Source of the DNA: Sabulibacter ruber
GTDB taxonomy: Bacteria; Bacteroidota; Bacteroidia; Cytophagales; Hymenobacteraceae
DNA: 64,000 bases
Direction of reading: 5' to 3'
NCBI RefSeq assembly: GCF_017355955.1
Contig: NZ_JAFFID010000001.1
Location: 1,116,001 to 1,180,000 of the forward strand
Shown: positions 10,136 through 17,282 of the stretch, piece by piece
Layout of the letters: each line of letters opens with the position of its first letter
Position numbering within the stretch: the first letter of the stretch is position 1
Position numbers and translations under genes: made by a program
Notes under the pieces: model-generated
The model's input: the letters and a program-made list of their open reading frames with translations, nothing else
What the model was told of the DNA's origin: nothing
Database searches by the model: none

Positions 10136-10525
10136 TTACACAACTTTAGGCAAAGACTTCATTCTTGCCTTGACAGCCCTTGCATACAATTGAGGCCTGA
10201 AATCAAAAAATTTATCGTCTTCGTCTATAAACTGCATAATATCTTCATATTTGAATTTATATAATTCATATGCTTCTCGTACATAATATGGGTCTATATA
10301 GGTACGATCATAGAAACAAAGGTCAGAGTTCTCCAAACTCCTGAAGATACTGATACCTCCTCTGCCTGTCTCACCTGCTTCCTCATCGCATTTACAATCT
10401 ACCGGTTGACAATTGCACCAGACGGATGGGCAGTTTGTTGCAATCAAAACTAAGTCACCCTTTGCCCCCAGCTGATGGTACATGGAGTAAATTTCGTTTC
10501 TTGAATGTAGTTTTACTTCTATCAT
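10136..10525 (-). CDS. Hypothetical cysteine-containing small protein
   Basis: A 129-residue acidic protein. Residues about 30-50 hold a cysteine cluster (NCPSVWCNCQPVDCKCDEE) that could bind a metal; the rest is rich in Tyr, Asp and Glu (YDRTYIDPYYVREAYELYKF). It has no signal peptide. The family is not recognised. It lies upstream of the 9589-10038 gene on the same strand, about 100 bases away. Composition and length make it a probable real gene. Confidence 0.6.
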   Translation of the reverse strand: MIEVKLHSRNEIYSMYHQLGAKGDLVLIATNCPSVWCNCQPVDCKCDEEAGETGRGGISIFRSLENSDLCFYDRTYIDPYYVREAYELYKFKYEDIMQFIDEDDKFFDFRPQLYARAVKARMKSLPKVV

Positions 10526-10712
10526 TTTTAGTTAAATGTTTAATTACATCCATTATATATTCGTCATAAACAAAAGTTTTACGTGTCATCGAAAATTCTT
10601 TGATTTTTTTTAGAAAAGGCCAAAGGCTGAATTTTAAGGTATATTAGCTGTCAACACCTAGCATAAAGTTATTGCAAGACAAAGAACGCAGCTTGTCATA
10701 TGTCGTGACGGG

Positions 10713-11681
10713 CTACACTCCGCCTGCTGGGCTATTCTCCAAAAGAGTTGCAGCCAGAAGTCGGATATCCTCCCCATCCGTTAACTTATTCAACCAATTC
10801 TCAGGGATCGCTTGAACTCCGTAAAACGCTCCTGCCAGTTGGCCATACACCGCTCCGGTGGTATCTGCATCATCGCCTAAGTTTACTGCCATCAAGCAGC
10901 CTTCTTCAAAGGTGTTGCTATTGTAAAATGCCCACAAAGCAGCTTCCAGAGACTTTACTACATACCCACTTCCTTGTATAAAAGGAGGGTTCCGGTGTTT
11001 GTAGGAGCTTTTGGCTACATCCTCTATATCAGTGGAAAGCACGTAATGCTGCCAAAAATCGGGAACGGGAGTATACAGAGGCTGTAGCAGCTCCTCCTTA
11101 CTTTTCCCCTGAACCGCTCCAATGATCAAACCAGTCAGGTACACGCAGGAGTCTACCGCTGCTTTGGCCCCATGGGTGGTTTTGGAGCTGTCTGCTGCGT
11201 ATTGCAGAGCTAGCTCGGGATCTTTGTAAAAGAAGAGAGGAACAGGCGCCAGGCGCATGATGGAACCGTTACCCGCAGTAGTGAGATCTGTTGAACCGCT
11301 GAAGGGATCCTGCGTCTGCTCAAACCGGCTGAGTGCTTGATAGGTGGCATTTCCGATATCAAAGCAGGTGCCGGTGCTGCTTCTATACCCTTTGCGGTAC
11401 CAGCGCACATATCGCTCCATCTGGTCTCTGGCATCAAACCCATTGCAGTAGATTAGACTATCAGCTAGGCAAAGTGCCATGGACGTATCGTCCGTCCACT
11501 GACCCGGCTTCAGGTCGAAGGGCCCGCCGCCCACCATATCCGTGATAGGTTCAAAGGTTCCAGGGCTCTGAAACTCCAAGGTGGTTCCAAGTGCATCGCC
11601 TGCGGCTAGCCCCTTTAGGCATCCCTCGAACCTATCATTTATAGCTATGTCACCCATATAATTGAATTTTAATAGGTCCAT
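10713..11681 (-). CDS. ADP-ribosylglycohydrolase (DraG/ARH family)
   Basis: The protein has the ADP-ribosylglycohydrolase pattern in order: GCLKGLAAGDALG near the N-terminus, GQWTDDTSMALCLADSL (metal-binding TDDT), GNGSIMRLAPVPLF, TTHG and the C-terminal NLGDDADTTGAVYGQLAGAFYG with the second set of metal-binding aspartates. Members use two Mg2+ ions to remove ADP-ribose from modified proteins or small molecules. All key acidic residues are present, so it should be active. The frame extends to 11717, but the ATGs at 11681 and 11654 are nearer the usual start. It stands alone, divergent from the gene at 11806. A nearby SpvB-type gene makes an antidote role tempting but unproven. Confidence 0.92.
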   Translation of the reverse strand: MDLLKFNYMGDIAINDRFEGCLKGLAAGDALGTTLEFQSPGTFEPITDMVGGGPFDLKPGQWTDDTSMALCLADSLIYCNGFDARDQMERYVRWYRKGYRSSTGTCFDIGNATYQALSRFEQTQDPFSGSTDLTTAGNGSIMRLAPVPLFFYKDPELALQYAADSSKTTHGAKAAVDSCVYLTGLIIGAVQGKSKEELLQPLYTPVPDFWQHYVLSTDIEDVAKSSYKHRNPPFIQGSGYVVKSLEAALWAFYNSNTFEEGCLMAVNLGDDADTTGAVYGQLAGAFYGVQAIPENWLNKLTDGEDIRLLAATLLENSPAGGV

Positions 11682-11805
11682 AAACGATATTGTCAGTTTT
11701 AGTTGCGTGCTAGCCAAAAAATAAATGTCACATTTTGAGATAGGTATTTAAAACTTTTACATCAGTCCATTATATAATAAGAGTAAAATAAAAAAATTAT
11801 AAAAT

Positions 11806-12450
11806 ATGCTAAATGAACAAAAAACAGAATCAAACACCGAAGATAGCCAAACCGATATTGACAGGTTATTTGACCCATTATACTTCAAGAACATAGATAT
11901 TTTCCCAGAAAACGATTGGCCTGAAACTCTTGATATGTTCGGGGGTAACACCAGCCTCCTTGGAAATGAGAAGTACATCAGAGATTATACTATGTATGAA
12001 TATGAAAGACACTATCGAAGGAAAACAGGTGGTCTTATAGAGGAGGGCAGCTATTGTGGTTACAAGGAGGGGTATATATTACCAACCGACTTACTCTATT
12101 ATAGGGAAAAAGTATCAGACGGGGTTATAAAAACTATTAATTTCAATGACTTGGTTGTCGTCGGAATGCAGAATTACGTGGTAGACGACGCCTATACAAT
12201 TTACTTTGCCATTTATTACAGAAGCTCTTCCACTGGAGACTTCTATTCTATCAGCTATCATTACAGCGGGATTTATTTGCCACATGAGTGTTATGAAGCA
12301 CATGAACTTGAAGAATACTTGAATTACTACGCCACCAAAGAAGTCTTTACTGAAGAAGAGTTCATGAACGCACCAAAAGAAGCTAAATTAATTTATTACA
12401 ATACGCGTACTTTCAAAATTGACAGGCTCTTCTATCTTGAGAATTGGTAA
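11806..12450 (+). CDS. Hypothetical protein, paralogue family member 1
   Basis: A 214-residue cytoplasmic protein that is clearly homologous to the products of 14088-14741 and 15981-16571. Shared blocks are LLGNEKYIRDYTM, RKTGGLIEEG followed by a YKEGYILP-like block, INFNDLVV and the IYYRSSSTGDFYSISYHYS region with a C-terminal LIYYNT. It is rich in tyrosine and aspartate/glutamate and has no signal peptide or membrane helix. It is transcribed opposite to the other two and ends at a strong terminator shared with the other strand. The family is unknown to me. Repeated small genes near Rhs toxins are often immunity genes, which is an inference only. Confidence 0.7.
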   Translation: MLNEQKTESNTEDSQTDIDRLFDPLYFKNIDIFPENDWPETLDMFGGNTSLLGNEKYIRDYTMYEYERHYRRKTGGLIEEGSYCGYKEGYILPTDLLYYREKVSDGVIKTINFNDLVVVGMQNYVVDDAYTIYFAIYYRSSSTGDFYSISYHYSGIYLPHECYEAHELEEYLNYYATKEVFTEEEFMNAPKEAKLIYYNTRTFKIDRLFYLENW

Positions 12451-12513
12451 AAAACAAGACACTTTCCAGGAGGAGCGTATGTTAGTTATGACCCTCCAGA
12501 GGATTTGCACTTC

Positions 12514-12564
12514 ATAGAAAGAGAAAGTGACACCGTGATGAACGGTGCCACTTTCTCTTTCTAT
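12514..12564 (+). terminator. Strong stem-loop downstream of paralogue 1
   Basis: A 23-bp stem with one mismatch (arms 12514-12536 and 12542-12564) and a 5-base loop, about 65 bases after the stop codon at 12450. A minus-strand open frame across it (12388-12645) is probably only a by-product of the repeat. Confidence 0.75.
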
Positions 12565-12818
12565 CAGCTCCACTTGATCTTTTTCACTTAATTTGTTGAA
12601 CAACGTTTCCGTAACCTCCTCTGAGGTTCTCCTTTTCTTTTTCAACTATATAAATCTTATGTTGTTAACTCTGTTTATATAAACTCAAAGAACTATAGTT
12701 TTAAAAACCACCAAATATATTAGCGAACCGGTATCATTTGCTGGAAAGCATCCCTGGTAAAGAATAGTACTATAATTTTTAATTAAGGAAAGACTTGGTA
12801 AAACTGCTGTATTCGATC

Positions 12819-12874
12819 ACCCAAAACTAAAAGTGGGGCTGCCTATGTTGGCAGCCCCACTTTTAGTTTTGGGT
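12819..12874 (-). terminator. Strong stem-loop, perfect 25-bp stem
   Basis: Arms 12819-12843 and 12850-12874 pair perfectly around a 6-base loop. It lies 20 bases after the stop of the minus-strand gene 12895-13812 and is its terminator. Confidence 0.8.
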
Positions 12875-12894
12875 CTGATTAATAATGAACTAAC

Positions 12895-13812
12895 TTAAAT
12901 TTGAATATCTAGGAGAGCATCTATTTTCCTGTTTCTTATCCGTGTTTCAACCCACAGTACTCCTTCATATTTTCTCTCCCTGAACTTCTGAACGAAATCA
13001 TCCTCATAGCAACCGAACTTTCTTTGCCCCTCAACCTCAATGATATAATTTATATGAGTAATCAATCTGTCATCGCTTAGATTGCAGTTGAGGGACATCA
13101 GGTACTCCGCCATTTCTTGATCTTCCGGGGAGAGTATTAAAAATTTCTCTCTTAAGCTTATGATCTGATCATAGACCTCTATCCCCTCTATCGTCTTCCC
13201 GCCGGAATCTGCCAGTTCCATCATGAGCACTGGTCCCTCAATTACAAATCGAACGGTGGCTGAGTCTTCATGGAGCTCATAGAACTCCTCCAAGTGCAAT
13301 GAATCCAAAGCCCTTAGTACCTCCTTTATAAGTACGTCACTACAGACATAAATTGAAGGATCGAAGACAATATGGTTCAATTCTTTTAGTGTAATTGTAA
13401 ATTCCAACGCTTCAATTCCACACACCATTTTTGTTTGGTGTTTCTCCGAACGGTGGCAGATAGCTTTTATCAAGGAGGCAACCCTTCCGGTTCCAAATAA
13501 TTCCGCCCCCTTGAACGAAATGTTGAAAGTTTGCTCCTTCTCTTCATAGCTGAAGACAATGTCACTTGGACAATACCCTTGTTCCTGGAATATATATTCC
13601 ATTCCGATTACCGTCTTTTCCTTCTCGGATAGCTTGGGGTCCAATCGCCATTCTAGTAGATGAGGGAATTCTTCGGCAGTGCATTTGACATCAAAGAAAT
13701 CATCTTCAAATTCTGTTGGGTTTGGACAGGCTGTGGCAAAGAAATCTTTATCAACTAAATCATCTTCGGTATTTTCTGAAATTAGGTACTTCTTAAAATC
13801 TTTATTTTCCAT
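12895..13812 (-). CDS. Hypothetical acidic protein
   Basis: A 305-residue soluble, acidic protein (N-terminus MENKDFKKYLISENTEDDLV). It has a possible central region of mixed alpha/beta character (ITLKELNHIVFDPSIYVCSD) and a C-terminal part with aromatic and charged residues (KYEGVLWVETRIRNRKIDAL). There is no signal peptide, membrane helix or motif I can name. It has its own terminator directly downstream and AT-rich sequence upstream, so it is probably a single-gene unit. Length and composition are convincing for a real gene; the function is unknown. Confidence 0.7.
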   Translation of the reverse strand: MENKDFKKYLISENTEDDLVDKDFFATACPNPTEFEDDFFDVKCTAEEFPHLLEWRLDPKLSEKEKTVIGMEYIFQEQGYCPSDIVFSYEEKEQTFNISFKGAELFGTGRVASLIKAICHRSEKHQTKMVCGIEALEFTITLKELNHIVFDPSIYVCSDVLIKEVLRALDSLHLEEFYELHEDSATVRFVIEGPVLMMELADSGGKTIEGIEVYDQIISLREKFLILSPEDQEMAEYLMSLNCNLSDDRLITHINYIIEVEGQRKFGCYEDDFVQKFRERKYEGVLWVETRIRNRKIDALLDIQI

Positions 13813-14087
13813 TTTTATTTAAGGTTATATTTGTTTCCAATTATATGCGATAAAATGAAAAGGTTTAATTTAATAACAAAAAAAATTAATACAATTATTT
13901 AAGGCAAATTCAAGTAATCGCATCAACACAAACCAGTTATTATAAAAGACTCATTGAATTTTATCACTGCCAATCACACGAAAATAAATATATACTTCTC
14001 TTAAATATATCTTAATTAATACCTCATTCAATAATCACTCATTTTAAACCCATACAATATTGCAATAATTACCATTATAATAATACC

Positions 14088-14741
14088 TTATTTTAGAAGA
14101 TTTAATATAAAATATATTTTGGTATTCCTCCTCAGCGCAAGGTAGTGATTAGTGTTATATAAAGTAAACTCCCCTTCGATAGCGAGATTGTGTAACCCCG
14201 CTTCTGTACTATCCTCTTCGTATTCATAAGCATAGTAGCGAAAGTACTCTTCTCCTTCAATCTCATCAGCCAAGTAAAAGTCTGATTGCCAAAATTCAAT
14301 TCCAAAGAAACTCCCTGTTCTGATGCTACGAAAAAAAATTGCAACATCTATCTGGTCATCGTTGTAGGGTCTTTTTTCCCTAATAGCATACACCAGTAGT
14401 TCATCGAAGTTGATCGTACTCACATACCCTTCATCCATTACGTACAGAACATCAGAACTCCGGATATATTTCTCCTTATAGTAGCAACGGTCTTTCTCTA
14501 TCACTAATCCACCTCTTCTGTATCTTACCTTAACAATATTCCCTTTTCTATACAGAAGCTTCAAAGTGAAACTCCTTATGTATTTTTCGTTTCCTAATAG
14601 TTGATTTTTACTGTTAAACCTTGCCTCTGGGTCACCGTCAATGAAACCTCTATCTTTAAGTGCAGTAGTTACTTCATTTAAACAGGCAGAATCAAATAAT
14701 TCTCCGCCTTGATCTTTAAAACTGAATTGTTCTTCTTTCAT
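14088..14741 (-). CDS. Hypothetical protein, paralogue family member 2
   Basis: A 217-residue protein of the same family as 11806-12450 and 15981-16571, closest to the latter. Shared blocks are QLLGNEKYIRSFTL, RRGGLVIEKDRCYYKEKYI, VLYVMDEG, INFDELLVYAIRE, VAIFFRSIRTGSFFGI, YFRYYAYEYEED and EGEFTLYNT. It is cytoplasmic by appearance. Two AT-rich gaps of about 250 bases surround it. The family is unrecognised; three copies within 5 kb indicate local duplication and divergence. Confidence 0.72.
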   Translation of the reverse strand: MKEEQFSFKDQGGELFDSACLNEVTTALKDRGFIDGDPEARFNSKNQLLGNEKYIRSFTLKLLYRKGNIVKVRYRRGGLVIEKDRCYYKEKYIRSSDVLYVMDEGYVSTINFDELLVYAIREKRPYNDDQIDVAIFFRSIRTGSFFGIEFWQSDFYLADEIEGEEYFRYYAYEYEEDSTEAGLHNLAIEGEFTLYNTNHYLALRRNTKIYFILNLLK

Positions 14742-14997
14742 TCTTTATAAGTAGTATTTTTATGGTTCACTACTTATATTACAAGAGAATCCATTTGTTT
14801 TAAAATTTGGTTATAAATATTTATCACCTTTCTGATGATGAATATCGAGGATAAAACAAAACCTAGAAAACCAACTCCTTTACCATAAAAATAATAAAAA
14901 CAGTCATCAAGGCGATGTTAGGAATGCATCCTAATTCCTTACATACACCATAAATCCTAAAGCTATACTGTCTTTGGTAAGTGTAATTTAATTGACA

Positions 14998-15372
14998 CTA
15001 TAGCTCACCTCTTTTGATTGCACTCATAAAGTCATTTAAAGTAAGGATATTAGTTTGTGTATTGGGTTCCGGTGTTGGTTCAGGGATGACTTCCGCCTTG
15101 ATCGTTAAATCAACTAGAAAGATTATTTTTGCCGGTCCCTCCCCTACACTTTCAAGTACACAAACTTCGATTTCCGCCTCATTCTTTTCTGTCAATCTAT
15201 CATAAACCATCTCATCCACTGCATCAGCCAGTTCCTCAGCGGAGATGACATATTCGTAGTAAAGCTTGAGAACAGGGCTTGTTTTTGCCGTTATATAATA
15301 TTCGACACCTTGTATAACTTTCTTATAGCTATAACTACCATTGTTCAACAAATACTCAGTTTCCATCATCAT
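14998..15372 (-). CDS. Hypothetical protein downstream of RHH-like gene
   Basis: A 124-residue protein beginning with three consecutive ATG codons (15372, 15369, 15366). The upstream 57-codon gene ends inside this start region, so the two genes overlap and are probably translationally coupled. The N-terminal half looks like an alpha/beta fold (YKKVIQGVEYYITAKTS). The C-terminal part has a proline/glutamate linker (IPEPTPEPNTQ) and a short helix (LNDFMSAIKRGEL). No family is recognised. The pairing with a ribbon-helix-helix-like protein resembles a toxin-antitoxin or regulator operon, but nothing here looks like a known toxin. Confidence 0.6.
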   Translation of the reverse strand: MMMETEYLLNNGSYSYKKVIQGVEYYITAKTSPVLKLYYEYVISAEELADAVDEMVYDRLTEKNEAEIEVCVLESVGEGPAKIIFLVDLTIKAEVIPEPTPEPNTQTNILTLNDFMSAIKRGEL

Positions 15373-15529
15373 TCCATTTCATTTGTATTGCAGAAATCAA
15401 CCTCGCTGCCGCCAGATTCAACAGCTCTGATTTGTTCAGGTAATAGCCACGTTCCCTTAACATCGATATGGCCTGCTCCACGTCCTGCATGGTATTACTT
15501 TTTATTTTAATACTCTTATACTTTTTCAT
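15356..15529 (-). CDS. Small ribbon-helix-helix-like protein (57 aa)
   Basis: The frame from the ATG at 15529 to the stop at 15356-15358 encodes 57 residues. The N-terminal KYKSIKIKSN could be the DNA-contacting beta strand, followed by a helix (MQDVEQAISMLRERGYYL) and a second helix beginning NKSELLNLAAARLISAI, the order and spacing of Arc/MetJ-type DNA-binding proteins. The stop overlaps the start of the next gene. Such proteins often repress their own operon. Assignment rests on pattern only. Confidence 0.5.
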   Translation of the reverse strand: MKKYKSIKIKSNTMQDVEQAISMLRERGYYLNKSELLNLAAARLISAIQMKWNDDGN

Positions 15530-15980
15530 ATCCTATATATCAAATTATATATATCGATTTATTCCACCTCCTTTTCTACCGTTCTTTGTTATTGACAATA
15601 TGAGTTTAGGAAACAAGTCGAAGTGTTTGTTTTGGGTGATTATGGAAACAGAATATAACCAAATACTTATGCGCTCAGGATGGAGCACCTTATCGAACTC
15701 AGGCATGCCTGCTAAATCGTGAATGAAAGACCAACCGAAGGGGGAGTGGTGTTGACGCAGCCCTGCGGGCTAACGAAGTCCAACCCTTGCTCTTTGAACT
15801 TCCCGGTTAACTCGGTCAGTTAGCGGCAAAGATGGTCTACCCTTCGGAGAAACCCCTTGCTTGAATATCCTACCTAGGGTAGTATCAAAGCTTTACTAGG
15901 GTGTGTTAGCTCTGTAGGGTTCCGGATCAGTTCAGAAGGCTTGATATGAAATCGATCTTGTTCTCCCGTCTCAACCTGCT
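15530..15980. other. Intergenic region
   Basis: About 450 bases without a supportable gene. The first 70 bases are AT-rich and should contain the promoter of the RHH-like gene. The rest is noticeably more GC-rich than its neighbours, with short complementary stretches but no coding pattern or RNA family that I recognise. Confidence 0.4.
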
Positions 15981-16571
15981 TTACTCAACAGTGTTGTATA
16001 AAGCCAACTCCCCCTCTACAGAAAGTTTATGTATTTCGGCTTCTACACTGCTTGAAAAGCAGTAAGCATAATAGCGGAAGTACTCGCTGCTATCACTCTC
16101 CTCAGAAATGTAGAAGTCTGAGTAGTAATAGCTAATCACGAAAAAATCACCGGTCCTGAGACACCGGAAAAATACAGCCAAATGGAAATCGTCGTCGCTG
16201 TAGGGGCTTTCATGCCTGATAGCATATACCACCAGATCCTTGAAATCGACCATCTCTATATTCCCCACATCCATCACGTACAGAACAGCCCCCGGGAGGA
16301 TGTAATTCTCTTTGTAATAGCAACAATCCCCTTTTATCACCAATCCTCCTGTTTTGCGTTCGGATGCTTGGTGCATGGTAAAGTCCCTTATATACCTCTT
16401 ATTCCCCCGCAAGAGGTTGTTGCTGTCATACATAACCTCCGGGTCACAGGCTATAGGGACTCTGCTTCTAAGGAATATTGCCTCGCTTTGAAAGTCAGGG
16501 TCAAATAAATCGTAAATGTTGCTAAGCCTCTTGATGCTCTGTTTCTCTACCATGTGTACTGTTGATACCAT
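15981..16571 (-). CDS. Hypothetical protein, paralogue family member 3
   Basis: A 196-residue member of the same family as 11806-12450 and 14088-14741. Shared blocks are LLRGNKRYIRDFTM, RKTGGLVIKGDCCYYKENYILP, VLYVMDVG, VDFKDLVVYAIRHESPYSDDD, VFFRCLRTGDFFVISYYYSDF, EYFRYYAY and EGELALYNT. It lacks the C-terminal tail of the other two and ends just after LYNT. An internal ATG (16553) is an alternative start. It is cytoplasmic by appearance and of unknown function. Confidence 0.72.
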   Translation of the reverse strand: MVSTVHMVEKQSIKRLSNIYDLFDPDFQSEAIFLRSRVPIACDPEVMYDSNNLLRGNKRYIRDFTMHQASERKTGGLVIKGDCCYYKENYILPGAVLYVMDVGNIEMVDFKDLVVYAIRHESPYSDDDFHLAVFFRCLRTGDFFVISYYYSDFYISEESDSSEYFRYYAYCFSSSVEAEIHKLSVEGELALYNTVE

Positions 16572-16762
16572 TTACAGCTTATATAATCGGAATAGCTGTT
16601 TGTTTTAAATAGGGGGATTTTTTTTAACTCAATTCAGCTTAGGGTTAGAAAGCTTTCATACAGCACATTGGGAACTGGTTAGAATTATACCTAGTAATCA
16701 GATAGCAGGTAGCATAGATGATGGATGGTGGAGCAATGGGAAGGAGATGATGAAAATGAAAA

Positions 16763-16786
16763 AGGGTAGCTGTAAATGGCTACCCT
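16763..16786 (-). terminator. Stem-loop followed by T-run on minus strand
   Basis: AGGGTAGC (16763-16770) pairs perfectly with GCTACCCT (16779-16786). On the minus strand it is followed by a run of T. It is the first terminator downstream of the primase/VapE gene, about 500 bases after its stop. Confidence 0.6.
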
Positions 16787-16897
16787 CATTATTCAGTTCA
16801 TGACACACATTGTTTATATTCTGAAATAAGAAAAAGTTTGATGATTGACAGATGTTTATTTCTTCAATCAGGTGGAGATGCTAACAGTGCTGCATCG

Positions 16898-17224
16898 TGC
16901 TACATAGAGTATGCAGCAGCAAAAAGTGGTATTGGGAGGAATCGAATGTGTTTTCATGCTACTGCTACACTGCTACACCCAAATCTTTCAAAAGTATCTA
17001 TATAGATAATTGTGTTACTGAACACATGCCCCGCACTACACCGTGCGGGGCAATAGCTCGCCAAGAGTCTTATGATGTTTTGCCGAAAAACTGTGTAGCA
17101 GTGTAGCAGCAGCAGAAAAATTACCCCAAAAGAATGTTTGCTGCCAATAGAGGCGCTTTTTGCTGCCGCAATGCGCTGCAGCAATCTGTAGCACCCTTTG
17201 TAGCAGTTCACGGGTTATGTAGCA
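16898..17224. repeat. Iteron-like TGTAGCA cluster with central hairpin
   Basis: The heptamer TGTAGCA occurs eight times in 327 bases. Three copies are on the minus strand (16898, 16963, 16971) and five on the plus strand (17094, 17102, 17187, 17199, 17218), so the two groups face each other. Two pairs form the 16-bp inverted repeats 16962-16977 and 17094-17109. Between the groups lies a hairpin, CCCCGCAC (17029-17036) with GTGCGGGG (17043-17050). The cluster is just downstream of the primase/VapE gene. The arrangement resembles an iteron origin or a binding region for a replication or mobilisation protein; this is inference. Confidence 0.6.
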
Positions 17225-17282
17225 CCCCGGCAAGAAAGGGCTAGGGAATTCCCTAACCCTTTCATACAAATGGCTCCATGAA

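Noticed and set aside
12388..12645. 85-codon minus-strand frame
   Set aside because: It runs through the strong inverted repeat 12514-12564 and over the end of the gene on the other strand; only its first 30 codons look protein-like.
15468..15722. 84-codon plus-strand frame
   Set aside because: Lies antisense to the small RHH-like gene and has a hydrophobic, shadow-type composition.
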